Shown here piece by piece: positions 1-13,600 of a DNA stretch of 64,000 bases. Under the pieces are notes generated by a model. It was given only the letters and a program-made list of their open reading frames with translations, searched no databases and was not told the DNA's origin. The DNA comes from Macquaria australasica (taxonomy: Eukaryota > Chordata > Actinopteri > Centrarchiformes > Percichthyidae), in NCBI GenBank assembly GCA_005408345.1, contig SEMN01000016.1:2480001-2544000 (forward strand), read 5' to 3'. A program made the translations under genes and the position numbers. Numbering within the stretch: the first letter of the stretch is position 1; every line of letters begins with the position of its first letter.

Positions 1-920
1 TCCCTCCACCACAGCTCAACAAAGAACCACTGTTCAGGGAGACACTAAGGGAATTTGGTACTTAAATGACTAACTTTGGAAGATACCAACTTGATTAGAC
101 TAACTCAGACTGCTGAAGCCTCATATTAGCTTCAGATGAATTTAAGAATGCATTTTGCATTTTTGCACAGAACGAGGACTGTGGCCAGTAAGGACAGGAG
201 CGTTGTCTTAAGAAAGACGTGACAAAAATATGAACCCATCCTTTAAATCCTTGAAGATCTACAGTCAATATTGTGCTCCAGGGCATAGCGCCTTTACTTC
301 AGCACTTCCAATTATCTGCTGAATTAGCTGCACATTGAAGTCTTGTGGAGAAAATTAAGCTGCTGGTCTCCAATTTCATCGCATACTACAAACTGAATGA
401 ACAATTAGCATAGATGCTAAAGTTCAATACTATAAATGCAGCAATTTGTTGCAGATGATTGTTTCAAAGTGCTGCGTTTGATTTTAATACTAATAAGTCA
501 CTATGATTTTGCACAGGTTCCAACTGCAGGATTGAACTCTCTCTCACGTTTCCCCTCCTGATCAGCATTTGTAATCCTCCATCTGAAGCCGAGCACACAA
601 GCTGTACATTTTCTGGTCCGGCACATAAGCACATTTGGCCATGACAAACCTCACTGAGTCACAACAGACGGTAACAGTTGCCACTGTGCTGCAGAGAGTG
701 AACAAGCCCGAGCCAATGTTTCAGTCGAATGGGAAAATTACAGTTTGCCCCGGGGAGGAGAGGCGGGGGGAGGGGGGCAATGATGGTTCCTCAAGATCAA
801 AACAAGAGGAAATGTGCACATTAGCATCACTGTCGTATCCTGCTACATGCTGGATGATAACATGAAACAGTGCAGTCCACATGCATGTATATAACACATA
901 TCTTCTATATATAGCCTGGG

Positions 921-923
<3 letters not shown>

Positions 924-985
<62 letters not shown>
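924..985. repeat. (GA)n microsatellite
   Basis: About 60 bases of uninterrupted GA dinucleotides. It produces long Ser-Leu or Arg-Glu reading frames on both strands that are not genes. Confidence 0.97.
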
Positions 986-986
<1 letters not shown>

Positions 987-1606
987 TGATTTAAAGAGGG
1001 ATGAAGAGAAGACAATGCAGTCACATAACAAGTCTTGTCCCTTTTTAGTACTGTGGAAGCCTCAATCAGATATTCTCTGTTATCTTTTCCCCCAAATCTT
1101 TTGCTGACCTCACTCACTTTGCAAAGTCTGAGCCTGTGTCTAGCTGTCCCATCCCATCTCCCCTCTTCCTCAGTGACAAACGCAGAGAGGAAAGGCGAGA
1201 AGAAGAGGAGGAAGAGGTGGAAAACCCACTTCCGTTTTCAGTCCATCTTTATCTGGTGCCTCTGGCTGCAAGTGATCAAGGCTATGAGGAAAAGCCGCTA
1301 CAGCCTGACTGATTCTATAAAGGAGGGCAAAGGGTGGGGAAGGAGGACATGAAGGCTGTTTCATTCCAGAGGTGCCACACTCTTAGCAAATTATTAACTC
1401 TACAAATTCATAGGACTTTTATTATTGACAGCCCATAATCTTGAGTTAATTTACAGACAGTCTTCCCTTTGTGATTTACAAGATATTAAAATAAACTAAT
1501 ATTATTATATTTCTCCTCCCAAACATAGCATCGTGGAAATGTACTCTTTTCATGTGTTCTTACAGAAAGAGGAACACAAGTTTGTTTGACAATTAAAGCC
1601 AACTAG

Positions 1607-1925
1607 AGCTGACACCATTAAGCGATTAAACAATTAGTCGATCAACAGTCAAACAATCAGAAACAGTTCTGATAAACGATTAATCGCTGAAATCATTATT
1701 TAAGCAAAAAGGGCAAGAAAGAAAAAAATAAAAATCTTTTTCTGGTTTTCTTCGTCTTTTATGACAGTAACAGTTTATTTTGCTTTTGAACTGCTGACTG
1801 GACAAAACAAGACACATGGTGATGTAACCTTGCGCTTTGGGAATATTTTTCAATATCAAACGATTAATCGAGAAAACACTTGTTTTGTAACTTATGTTAA
1901 TGAAAATAATCTTTAGTTGCATTAT
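1607..1925. repeat. Dispersed repeat of the ATTAGTCGATTAATC family
   Basis: The ends carry variants of ATTAGTCGATTAATC and of ATTAATCGAGAAAA, with an AAAATAAT..TTAGTTGCA edge. The same signature recurs at 27441-27773, 32640-32905, 55872-56175, 57380-57676 and 57690-57965. The ends are partly inverted repeats, so it resembles a MITE. The rest of 1-2400 holds no gene that I can support. Confidence 0.7.
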
Positions 1926-2399
1926 TTGAGAGAAAGTCATTCAACAATCCTAGTAGGTATTTTTATGTGATTTCTAGCCTCGTGTTTATCAGATGAGGCC
2001 GGCATGTTTGTCCAGTGTTAAAAATCCAACGCTGAGCTTTCCCATGATTCATGTCTCATTGTTTTTTTTTGTTTTTTTAGCAAACCTGAATCCAAAGCCT
2101 TATGGAAATTGTCTGGAACTTATCCAAAGCCCAAAACCAACTGTAAATAGATTAGCCACATAATTAAAAATCTATTTCCACGGGATTAAACACCAGTTGT
2201 CAGCAAAGCTGCTTTCAAAGAAACAAGGGGTGGGGTGGTAGCTGCCTACAGGAGTAGCAGCTGTCAAGATGATAACGTCTTTGCTGTGGGAGGGAATGAA
2301 AGAAGAAAAAAAAAAAACATAAAATCACAAAACATCAACAGTCCGTGTTTGCCAACCTGATCCACACTAGGCACGTAAACAGGGATTTGTGAATGGGAA

Positions 2400-3700
2400 C
2401 AGGGATAAAAGGCGACAATGCTGCTGTGGCTGTCGTAGGCTTCGGCTCACATACAGCGCATATACGGCCTGATGAATCAAAACAGGTGCTGTTGCAGCTC
2501 CATTTTGAATTTCGATTGATTGTTGGCTCTTATTTTCTGCGCGCAGTCGATTTACTGCGTCTTCGAGGATCATCTTCGGTCGCGAGAAAGTCAGAAGTAT
2601 GACACTAGCACATACGGTGGGCATTTTGTGTGGGGTGTAGTAAAATCGTCAACAACGTAGCCCTGGCACAGACTGAGCGGCACTGGCCAAATGTGCGAGC
2701 AATGCTGAGTGAATGGCCTGTGCAACAATGAAATGCAAGTCGGTGCGAGAGGTGTAAAACATCAGTATGGGGAAAATACGCAGCAACAAACCGAAAGCCC
2801 CGAATGTAATTCCGAAATATGTCTAAATTTTTCTCTCGCATTATATCGCCACACGCTCCAATTAACTCACCTTTGACGCGTCTTGAGAGTCAGCCCAAAA
2901 ATCAGAGACGCGCAGAGAGGAGCCGCGTTAAACCCGTTTGGCTGTCCTCATTAGAGGAATAATGGACGCGGATGGCCAGTTGCTGTGGAAACCTCGGGCC
3001 AGCCACGAATCCCATTTAGCGAATTTCGGCAGAACAGCCGAAAGGGGAGGTCATGCCGGGGACTGCCTTCGCGAGCAGGGGGCACAGCTGCCGGGCGGCT
3101 GCGGCGGGCCGGACGAACACCAAACCTACGGAGAAGCGGCCTGTTCAGCTGGGAAGAGTCGACGGCGCGGCACATTCATGCGAGGGAGCAGGAGTGGCGT
3201 GGTGTGGAGAAGACATGCCTCGTAGAGGGGGTGGGGGGGGTGGGGGGGAGGCACGGGATAGTGCATCACCGACGAAACGCGAGAGCGCAAATGTGATGAG
3301 TCTGGGGTTTTACGCTTTTTACGCAGCGACGGAGTCGAGAAGACTCACGTCGTTCCGCGTAAGTAACTCGACGCCGTGACAGTTTCGGGATTCGCCGAGG
3401 CGTCGGCAGGCACGACGACACCCCCCGTTTAGCTTTTCTGAGATTATCTGGAGTCACGACCAAGGAGGTTTATTTGTAATAAAAGCAGTCACAACAACGC
3501 GACACAAAAGCGCACCAGATCAATCTCTCGTATCATCCACGGCACAATTAACTTCCTTGCTGGCTAGCAGAATCGGTTGCTACGCGACGCTCACCCCCCC
3601 AAGTTACCATTCATATTAAAACTTAACCGTTATGACGCCTCACAGGAACGCTGTCGTTAGGGTCCTTCCAACGGTTTCGAACGTGACACAGCCAATCACA
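2400..3700 (-). promoter_or_regulatory. CpG island promoter with a minus-strand 5' noncoding exon (candidate src)
   Basis: CpG dinucleotides are dense from about 2420 to 3700 and rare on both sides, as in a vertebrate CpG-island promoter. On the minus strand a strong splice donor, CAAAG|GTGAGT, ends an exon at 2871, so a transcript would start in the island and run left out of the window. I see no convincing coding frame in that exon, so it is probably 5' UTR. In human the gene next to MANBAL is SRC, in the same orientation and with noncoding first exons. The arrangement here, with MANBAL on the minus strand and this exon just downstream of it, fits src. The identity is inference from synteny only. 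Confidence 0.5.
3227..3250 (+). other. G-rich tract, possible G-quadruplex, in the CpG island
   Basis: Runs of four or more guanines separated by single T residues (GGGGGT, GGGGGGGGT, GGGGGGG) lie inside the CpG island about 360 bp upstream of the minus-strand exon end at 2871. Confidence 0.6.
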
Positions 3701-4737
3701 GCCGAGGGTCGGAACGACTTACTGGAAACAAGCCGAGATATTTTTCAACACGTGGGATATAAAGATTATTCAGAAAATACTAAATATTAGTTCAAATAAA
3801 ATCCTAATATGTACATATTTTAGAGCAACCTGAATTTATGTAACAAAACTGACCGGTTGGCCCAAATCCCTTCAACACATTTGTTCAGTATTGATTATGA
3901 CACATCCAGGTGAACTATACGTCACACCAGATCCCGATCAATACTGGCTTTTTGAGGCCTATATTTCTATTTAGGAGTTTATAATGAACCCCTGATAAGC
4001 ATATATTGGCCGGAGTTTCTAACATACACTAACATTTTCAATAAAGTCCGGTTATTAAATGAAACCGTGACCTACTTATTTACGTTCCTTATTTATCTCA
4101 TTTTAGCTTCTGTAACCTCTGCGGGTATCAACGGCGTCTGAATATCATGTCAATGTTAACAAAAGAGAAAAATGATTAAATATACCTTACCTGCAGTGAA
4201 ACAGGCTTAATTATGGTGCCACAAAACTGTAGCTTTATAAGAAAGTCATGGTGTATTCTGCCACACAAAGGGAGTAAATATAAGGACGAGACATGATCTC
4301 ATTCTGACTCATTCTAAACCAAATTGAAATTTAGCAATCAATATAAACAGCTATGGTGAATGACTACGCAATGTATTTATTTGTAATCTAAATACAATTA
4401 AATCAATGATATTCAACTATAAAAGAAAATAAATGCGAAACAAATATACCCAATAAAATGTGTAGCTGCATAAACAACCAGCAAAACGCATGACAATTTG
4501 CTCTTTGTAATACTGTGTTGAACGTGACACACAGGACACACAGTTCAAGGTCATTCTGAAGTTTCTCAAATTCAAAGCACGTCATTTTTTTATTGTTGTA
4601 ATATGACATTAGTGTTTCGTACACCTGAAGTGATGACTGTATTGGTAACTGCTAATGTTGACTCACTGATAACTACACACACGCATTCACACAAGCAGGT
4701 AACAAGCACACACGCACGCACACCCACACCGTGCTAT
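3701..4737. other. AT-rich gene-free stretch; MANBAL 3' flank
   Basis: No coding exon is supported here. A minus-strand AATAAA (TTTATT on plus, 4589-4594) lies about 145 bases beyond the MANBAL stop and is a plausible polyadenylation signal, so the MANBAL 3' UTR probably ends near 4570. Confidence 0.5.
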
Positions 4738-6084
4738 CTATCGCTTCTTTTTGCTCTCTTTCTTTGGTTTCTGTCGAGTCTGCGGTGTCTGTCCTTTAGG
4801 TTTCTTCATCTGTTCAGTGGCCTTGCCATCAGTGGACTCAGTCTCCTCCTGTAGAACAAACACAGGAGGCAATAAACACAACACATTTGAAAACAAATCC
4901 TCTAAAATGGAAAAATACGTGACTACTAAGCATGATTAGATAAGGCTGTTTTGAAGATGTATTTGGATAATGCTTTGGCTGCCTGACACTCGCACACACA
5001 GTATTTGCCTCGGTATTATTTTCCAAGTAAATCTAATCATGAAACAGTTTTTTTTATATAATATAATGTGCATAGGGGGTTGGTAATTAGTGATAAGTAA
5101 TATACATTTTGGTAATGCAGTTTCTTTATCACTCCAGATACCTCAAGCTCTGTAAACTCGATTAAATCCCAGAGGTTTTGGGGCACAATTACACACACAC
5201 ACACACCAAACAAAAGAAATTCAGACGCGTGTTTCAGCACTTTCCCTCTGTCAGCACTGTTTCTGTGAGTGCAATCTTTCCTGTGGCAAGGCAGAACAAC
5301 AGCAGGCTGCTGTAAAGGATGAAATGGCGACATACTGTGGAGAGTAATCAGTGCATCTGATGACGGTGTCTGAAAATAGAATAATTAGACTGTGGATTTA
5401 ATTGCTCTCGTCTATAAATAATCTCTCCTGACAGTCGCTAGGATGGAGATTGTGAGAGCAGCCCTTGGTGGCTCTGTCTTCGTGGACATTCAGAAATAAG
5501 ATATTGAGCACTATTCATGCTAACTGACTGAGTGGTAACATTCTGCAACATTTAGTTAAGTTAAACTGTTATCAGCAGCTGCGCCACACTGCACATGTTT
5601 CTGTTTTATTAGTTTGATTTTAAATGTAGCCACTATAGAGTGTATTGTGTTGCACCCCTTCTACAGTTAGTGAAAATTATTACACAACATATTACTTGCA
5701 TGTTAAAAGCGTAATCTTTTTTTCTGGACAAAATACCAAAGTATATTGTATTACGTGAAGTCAGATATATGTATGTATATGTATGTCATTTCCACTGGCT
5801 AAGGGGTAGCAGCCTATTAAGTGAACTTGGCTGTCACCTCTTTTTGAGCCAGATATATAGAGAAACACTATTTGAAGGGGGAAACAGACTTCGACACAAA
5901 CCCTGCTCCTCTCCTTCCCTGTACATCTACCTACCTGTTGGTGTCCCTTGGATGTGGGGAAGATGACAGCCAGGATGCAGATGAGCTGGAAGATGGCACC
6001 CAGAAACAGCCCATAGCGCAGTAGGCTCTCTAGAAAGGTGGGCTCCGGGACCTCTGGAGGGGACAGGTCCAGTTCTGCCGACAT
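4738..6084 (-). CDS. manbal: MANBAL, small single-pass membrane protein
   Basis: Two coding exons on the minus strand, 6084-5935 (50 codons) and 4848-4738 (36 codons plus TAG), join in phase 0 across a GTAGGT donor and a TTCTACAG acceptor, giving 86 aa. The human protein has 85. The N-terminus has the family's acidic, proline-rich start (residues 5-16, LDLSPPEVPEPT), then one hydrophobic segment at about 21-43 (LFLGAIFQLICILAVIF) and a very basic tail ending KKESKKKR. It is a small predicted membrane protein of unknown biochemical role; despite the name (mannosidase beta-like) no catalytic domain is present. The ATG is 33 bases inside exon 2. A noncoding exon 1 ends at 6421 (CCACTG|GTGAGC). 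The intron spans 4849-5934. Confidence 0.95.
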
Positions 6085-6420
6085 GATTGGCTGCTGATTG
6101 GCTGTTTTTTTTCCTTCTGTGCAAACAACAGGATCACGATTAGTAGGAAGATAATCAATATATCTTGGTGTTTGGAGAGGTCATTGTTTTCAAGGGGGGT
6201 CACTCTCGTCTCTAATTGTAGCAGTTAACAATTGTAACAATCTTAGAAATGTGCATCAAATGATGTCTCCCGCTCTCATATATTCATGCTGATAAAAAAC
6301 AAAACAAAAACGTTACATTGTTATTGTGACGTGGCTAACAAAGCAGCGCGGCTACTTTCTTCATGACGTCGGTTTGAGCTACGCATGAATACAATCCGGC
6401 TGTGGCAGGAAAAAGCTCAC

Positions 6421-6600
6421 CAGTGGCGGGAACACTTCACTCAGCTCTCTCCAAAAAGAAAAGAAACAGCAACGTTGTGAAACACCATCAAGTAACAATG
6501 TTAATTTAGCTCACACAGGGAGGAGAGGGGGGGGGGGGGGGGTCCGCTTATCGGAAGTGGCGTCACAAACCCGTGATCCGCTTCCGATCCGGTCAACGAT
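6421..6600 (-). promoter_or_regulatory. manbal: MANBAL 5' exon and promoter region
   Basis: The minus-strand donor CCACTG|GTGAGC ends a noncoding exon at 6421, and the matching acceptor (TTTGCACAG, at about 6118) opens the exon holding the MANBAL ATG. The region from about 6340 to 6600 is CpG-enriched and includes a 16-base G run at 6527-6542. The transcription start is not fixed by sequence. Confidence 0.6.
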
Positions 6601-7632
6601 TGGTTTGAACATGTCGCCCCCTGGTGTTTGCTTTGAACGTCAAGCACCGACTGTTTCTATTAATTTTCCTGAAAAAATAGAAACCTTTATACTTTCACCT
6701 TCACTACTTTAAAGTGAAAGCATTCAGTACATATGAATAGGCTGTAGCCTGGTTACTTAGCTAAAGCTCATAATAACTGATGCACCAACATTAAGTATTT
6801 AGACATAAAAACTTTTTACATTGCATCAACAAAAACAGTCAAAGAAAATTCTTCACTTTTAAAGTACGTTTAAATCTTATTATTTTATAATACAGTATTT
6901 AGACATGTTTGTATTACTGACTTGACCTACACTATTTCGGTATCCGTTTGGTAATCGTCATAAAGCAAAATGCCTGCACTATTAACAGAAGTAAGAGACT
7001 GCTTTATCAGCTTAGCTTGATAATGATGGCTGAATAATGACTTCATGCCAGGCAGTTGTATTATGTAATTTAAAAAAAGTGTTAATTGAGAACATTTGAT
7101 TTACTCTTTAGTCCATTCCTGTTGTTAATGCAAACACACCGATTCATATAAACAGAATTGATTTAATATAAAATATTTTATACATGCTTACAAAGAGCAA
7201 TTGTACAAATACATGAACATAGAGAATTCAGACAGGTTAAAATAAAGACAATAGATACACAGTATAACGTATGACACACTATCTTTGCTAAGGCTAAAAT
7301 GTATGGCAATATTGAAGGTTAACAAAGAGCTGACCTATATTTTTTAAAATGTAAAATCGCCCAGTGAACCACCACCCGTCCTAGCTCCACAGAAACACGA
7401 TGTCATCTTGAAATAAAGTCAACATAAGCCTATAGTGGATCAGTTTCTATTGTTTCCCTAAAATGTCTGCCACCAATCCGGTTAAACAGTTTTTATAGCA
7501 AGTCTTACAAGTACAAGCTTCCTCCGAGACAATCAAGATTTTATATTTATAGGTCATGAAGTCGACATATTATGCGTACTGCTTTTAAACTTTAAATCTG
7601 ATGGACATCAGGGCTGCTGCAGGCCTCCAGGA
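6600..7632. other. NFATC2 3' UTR and flank
   Basis: AT-rich sequence directly downstream of the NFATC2 stop on the minus strand. A possible ATTAAA-type polyadenylation signal (TTTAAT on plus) lies near 7160. No other gene is visible. Confidence 0.4.
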
Positions 7633-10600
7633 TCACTCTCCGTTGTGGCCTTTCAGGTCTCTTCTTATGATGTCATTCACTGGAAAACATTACAAATAGG
7701 GGTGAGTAACTTTAATGTTCACAACTTTGTAGTAATAAAGCAAGAAAAGATGCTCATTTTATGCAATATTTTATAGGAATTCATCCTGTATTCTTAATGT
7801 TTCTTATGCATTAGTTTTATATTTAAAGCCCCTTTGTGTAGATTTTTAAAATTCTGATGGCAAACATTTTTGTTAAAAATAAACAGTCAAAACAGTGTTG
7901 CTTTCACCTCATTCATCCTCAAGTTACTCCTTTGATTTGTTGGAGAGTCAGGGAATCGATGTCGTTTACAAGAGTTTTTTGTTTTTTACACTACCAGTAG
8001 GGGTCGCCAAAGTCAGATTTTTGGGGGGCAACAGTAAAGAAATGACAGCAAATAAGGAGGGAGAGAAGTGGGGAATGCAACAACGGTCCCCGGCCGGACC
8101 TGAACCTGGGACATTGTGGTTTGTGGTTAAAACACCTAAACCAGATATTTTCTCATTTCAATCATAAATCAGTCCAATGATGACTCTGCAGTGATGATAT
8201 AAATTATTACAATTATATTAATGTCCACTAGATGTCTCTGTATTTGAATAAAGATTTATGTGCAGTGGTTTCTAGACTGATGAAGGATCTCTTTCCTAAC
8301 AAAAATAAGCATGTTGTTGCACATGAATCTTTTGACAGAAAGAATAAAAATAGTATCAATATTAAATATAATCTCAAGAAACAATAACTAATAGAAATAA
8401 TAACATAAACCCAGCAGTGTATATTGGGTAATTTGCTTCTGATGCTCAGTAAAACAGACTGTTGTAGTTATATAAACTTTCATAATTACCACAGTCTGTA
8501 TCAGAGACCAGAACAAACGACACCACTGCTTATTTCACCACAGGTGTGTCTGCATGTATTTGCCAATACAATAAACTTCCTGTTCCTGTCTTCCATCACA
8601 GAGGTTTAAACAGAAACTTCGCCCCACAGCAAACAAGGTCAGGGTACATCACTTTTTCCTCTCACTTCACGGTGGTTGTTGCTTATTTCTCCTTCATCAT
8701 CCTCAAATACACCAGGTATCATAAGCAAGCTGTATTAGATTTATTTCAAATGAGACTGGGCATGCTCACAAAGCTTCTACGAGTGTGTGTTTGCGTGTGT
8801 GTGTGAGAGAGAGAGTGAGACCGAAAGAGATAGGAAAGTGGATAGACAGGCCCAATAGAAAACCACAAGGCAGGATTTGCAAGTGTACGGTTGCAGTGTG
8901 CTTGAATGCATTTGCAGACTGGACCACAATTACCCATCCCCCAGGCTTCAGCATGTCACTTCGAAACTAAAGATAATATCCCCGTTAGAGTTTTTGGTGA
9001 AGCAATTAATACAGTATCTTCTACAACTCAGCTGAACATTTCAGTGATCTGTTGGCTTATCAAGGACTTTTTAAAAACCAAAAACCCTGAGGCAGAGAGA
9101 AGAACACATGTATTAGGAACCAAACAGATAAGACTTAAACCCCGAGTTACTGACTGATTGAGAGATAATGTAAATGTTACTTTCGATACAGTTGTATACA
9201 CAAAATATTACACTATCAAATACAGAACATAAAGACTTAGTGATTAAGGCTGGGGTACGCTTGAAACAAACTAGTTCATATGACCTGTTGTCCCAACATG
9301 TCTGAAGGCAAAATTGTTTTAGATGTTCAGAACAGCCACACTCAAAGGCGGGTCGAAAACCCTGCCCTCATCGAGAGGGTTGAGATGTGGTTATCGTTCA
9401 AATGGGTATGATGACACACACTTTCAATTTGTCTCTCCTAAAAGGCATTTGTAGCTTTGCGTGCGTTTGTACACATGAAAAGTGACGAAAGTAATCGAGT
9501 GAAGAATGAAAAAAGGAGATAAGTTTAAACCCTGCATACTTTCTCACCAATCTCTGCATTAAGTGGGCGTGTTTGTCAGATCATCGGTTTTGGACAAGTA
9601 GACACACTTAGACACACAGACAAACTGATGTCAGAAAGATGTGAGGGATAGGGGGGATTCAGACACTGCTCAATAATCCGATCAGCACTTTGTTTGAAGA
9701 ATACTGACCCCTTTAGGAAAACAGTATATAACAGTAATACTCACCGTCCTCCAGGTAAGCATAGCGGAGGTTCTCTTGTTTGACGGTGACCCTCTCTGGA
9801 GCTCGTTCCTCATGGTTTCCTCTACCACAGCCGATCTGGGTCAGAGGTTGGCCGCCTGGCTCCACTAGGCTTCCAACCTTCCCTTGAGCTTGACCTCGGA
9901 TGTATCTTAAAGGCGGTGACTTCCCCAGTGGCAGCGCTGTCTGCACAAAACTCTGATGTCTTGACACCAAACAGGCCTCGAATGAATCACCGACGTGAGG
10001 ACCTTCGCCCAGTTTGGCCACAGGGGTTCTGGCACTGACACACTGACTGGGAGTGGAGGCAGGGTGGGAAGCCATTGGGGAACCACCGAGGAGGGCGGTA
10101 CCACAGTTGCTGTAACGTTGGTTTCCAGTGTGGTACAGCATGGGGCTGTTGATCAGAGTGCCGGCTCTGGACTGGTAATAGACTGGTTGGTCATCCAGTG
10201 GATCAGGGGTTAACAAGTGGGCTCTTGGGTCTACAGTGGCTAGATGGTACAGTGTTGGAGAAACATTCAAGGCTTGAAGGTGGCTGTCCTGCTCCAGGTG
10301 ATGGTAGAGTGACTTCATTGACAGGCCAGACAGAGTCTGATTGTCTGAGTAGCCATACGAATTCAACTGGTATTCATCCAGTGGTTCTGCTTTAACGGCT
10401 AAAAATACAAAGACAAAGATTATTTGAATATGGAAGATGAGATCAAAGTACATATATCATTAGCTCACTGACAAGAGTACAAGTGTGAAAACAAGACTAA
10501 GAGTCTACAGCCACACAAGCGTCTCTGTAAGGCTATACTTAGGCACAATGGTTTTTCAGGGTATTGTAGGTGGAGTGAGCATTAGCGAAAACAGTGAAGT

Positions 10601-13600
10601 GACAGATTTTCCCCTTTTAGAGCAAGCAAGAGTTGTCCCCCCACACAAAAACCTGTGTTGTGGCTGCAGTTCACTGCCAACAGCTCCTGACTAATTGATT
10701 TCTTGTGACTGAGACCGATTTCTTGTGAAATAGTTGAACATCAGTGTAAGCGAGGATCATACAAAGGCACTCCTTGTAGCTAGTAGCTGCTTTCAGGTTG
10801 AAATGTTCCCATAACTGTACAGCAGTTGGATCTAATCTGATTAAAGTGTTGCTATTTCCTGTATTCTGTAAATCTGACTTAATCAAGAGATGGATGACTT
10901 TGATGGACACATTTGCCACATTAGCAACATCATAACCTGCTTAATGTTCGGTTTATGTTTATTTTTGTCTTCATTAACTGGCATCAGTGTAAGCAAATGT
11001 CCAAATGCACGCTAAGAGTGTTGCATCAAGTCTTTCAGCGTGAGGTTTACGTTGATAGAGGTGAGAACAATGTTTTCTCACATCCCCAGCCCTTACCTGT
11101 GGACCTTTCACACCTTCTTGTTTCTCAAACATTCAAGATACACCTCCTTCTCCTGTAAAGACAGAGCTGAGGTGGCTGACAGATATATTTAAATATATAT
11201 ACCTATCACCGGAGTGTAGGTGAAGTGCTGAGGCTGACTGCGTTTCTTCTTCCCGTTGATAACGTAGAAGTTGACTTTGGCTGGTTGGGGAATGGTCCGC
11301 TCTCGATATGGAGGGACCTCAACAAACAGCATGTTCTAGATGGGGATTGCGACACAACAGAAAAAAAGATCACGCTTCAGACAAACTGTCATGTTGAAAC
11401 AGAGAGGCGTGGGCTGCCCTAAATCTCTCGCTGGTGTGTTTCAGATCAAAATCAGTATCAAAAACAAAAATCTTATTATATGATATATGTAGAAGCGTGC
11501 TGAGGTAGTCAGTCAAGTGTGGTCATAGGTTTTGTGTTTTGTTTTCTGTTTTGAGTAAGTGTGAGTTTGTAAGTTCCAGACAATGCTGGTTTAATGATTG
11601 AATCTACAAAAAGTACATCATGGGTTCTGATGACGTAAAGCACGTAAAGCACGTGTCAGTACAGATAAGTTAACTCACAGATTGTGTTTTGTCTCTGTCC
11701 ACAGTGGCCTCCACCTCCCAGATCTGCTGCCCATCTGAAAGAAGAGGGAACACAGTGTACAGGCATTAAAGCAGTGGAAGTGTAAAGCAGTAGTTTGACA
11801 TTTTGGGAAATACGTTTGTTTGCTTTCTTGACTAGAGTTAGATGAGAAGATTGATACCACTCTAATGTCTATACAAGATATATGAAGCTGCAGATGGCAG
11901 CCAGTTATCTTAGCTTAGCATGAAAACTGAAAACAGCTAGGCTGGCTCATACAAAAACGACAAGTTGCGGTTTTACTGAGGGTTATGTGCTGAACTATTT
12001 TTGGGCTTTAGAGGTGTTGGTATGCAGATTGTGTTACCTTTGGCAGGCTGTTTCCCCCCTGTTTCCAGTCTGTGCTAAGCTAAGCTAATGGGCTGTAGCC
12101 GGGTAGATATGTGAGTGGTATTGATCTTCTTATCTAACTCTCGGGAAGAAAGCAAATAAGGGAATTTCCCACAATGTCGAACTATTCCTTTTAAAAACCA
12201 TGCTCGATTGTGTGAAAAACAATGAATTTGTAAGAAATCAATTGACATCAATCCTTTCTCCAATTTACAGTACGGTATGTGAGCACATGCATAGACAGAC
12301 GGTGGAAAACAGGGTTCTCTTTTATGTCTCGTTTAGTGTTTCATTCCCACCTCAGTTCTTACCTGCTGTTTCTGTTTTCTACCCACGCTTTGAAAAAAAA
12401 CAAAACAAAGCATCTGCTCTGGGTCTGAATCTTTATCAGTCAGTCTAACCGCATCCTGTTGCATGAAACCCCACACCAAGCAACAGGGAGGTTTTACATG
12501 CAGTCAACTGTACCCATCCTGCTCTCAAACCATATAACCCAACAATTTTGTGTGGGCAGAAGGAGCAGTAACGAGATGAGAAATTTCCATGTAGAAATAA
12601 ATAAAAGTTGTCACAGCCAGTAAAACAGTAAAAGTAAACTAATTGCTCATTTTGTCAGAGTTAAAAGTGGGGGCTGAAGGAACATGTGCGTCACTGAAAG
12701 TTGATGTTGCCTGGGCGATATGCAAATAATCACAAAATACAAATAGTATATGAGTAGGTGGATACGCTCGAGCAAGATATTGAGAGGTCACAGATGTATC
12801 TGCGTGTTGCACAAAATATAAGTCTATTTTAACTATAGAGACCTGGTTGGAGTCTAAATATACACGCATAACAATCACAGGTCAACATAACACACACAAG
12901 TGTTTTCATAATAACTAGACGCACAGCATAATGTATTAAAGTAATAGTTCAACATTTTGGGAAATACGCTTATTTGCTTTCTTGCTGAGAGTTCAATGAG
13001 AAGACTGATACCACTCTCGTGTTTGTTTCTGCGCCCGGCCAAGAAATATAACGTGTTAATGAGCTTTAGAGGTGTTGGTAAGCGGATGTTGTTACCTTTG
13101 GACAGAGCCAGGCTAGCCGTTTCCCCTTGTTTCCAGGATTTGCGCTAAGCTAAGCTAACTGGCAGCTGGCAGTAGCTTCATATTTATTGTACAGACATGA
13201 GAGAGGGGTCGATCTTCTTATCTAACACTTGGCAAGAAAGCAGATAAGCATATCTCCCAAAATGTCGAACTATTCTTTTAATTACAGTATTAATATTTGT
13301 TGTGGCTCAACTTACTTTGACCAGGCAATTAGATTACTGATAAAAAATATCTCTTCCTCACCTTGTGTCTTCTCTGAGAATATCACTTTGGAGTCAGACG
13401 TGAAATTATGTCCAGTAAGGACCATTTGTTGGCCACCAAGTACTGAGCATCGTTCCAGGTCCTGCCTCTCGACTGCGGGGAGCTCCTGAGCTGAGCGCTG
13501 AGCTGAGGAAACAGGAAAACATAGGTGTATGAAAGACCACACTGAGTTAAAAAACAAACAAACAAAAAAAAAAAGTGTAAATGTAACTTTTGGCCACAAG

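Noticed and set aside
843..1117. Ser-Leu and Arg-Glu repeat frames around 905-1031
   Set aside because: Direct translation of the (GA)n microsatellite. The same applies to the Thr-His and Cys-Val frames at 35282-35589, 43406-43874 and 52239-52537.
2367..2624. 85-codon minus-strand frame at the left edge of the CpG island
   Set aside because: It begins inside the proposed intron, has no recognisable domain and lacks usable flanking splice sites. GC-rich sequence favours chance open frames.
4180..4300. Minus-strand splice donor CACTGCAG|GTAAGG near 4195
   Set aside because: No coding frame or CpG context lies upstream of it, and a stop follows the only ATG. Probably a chance donor.
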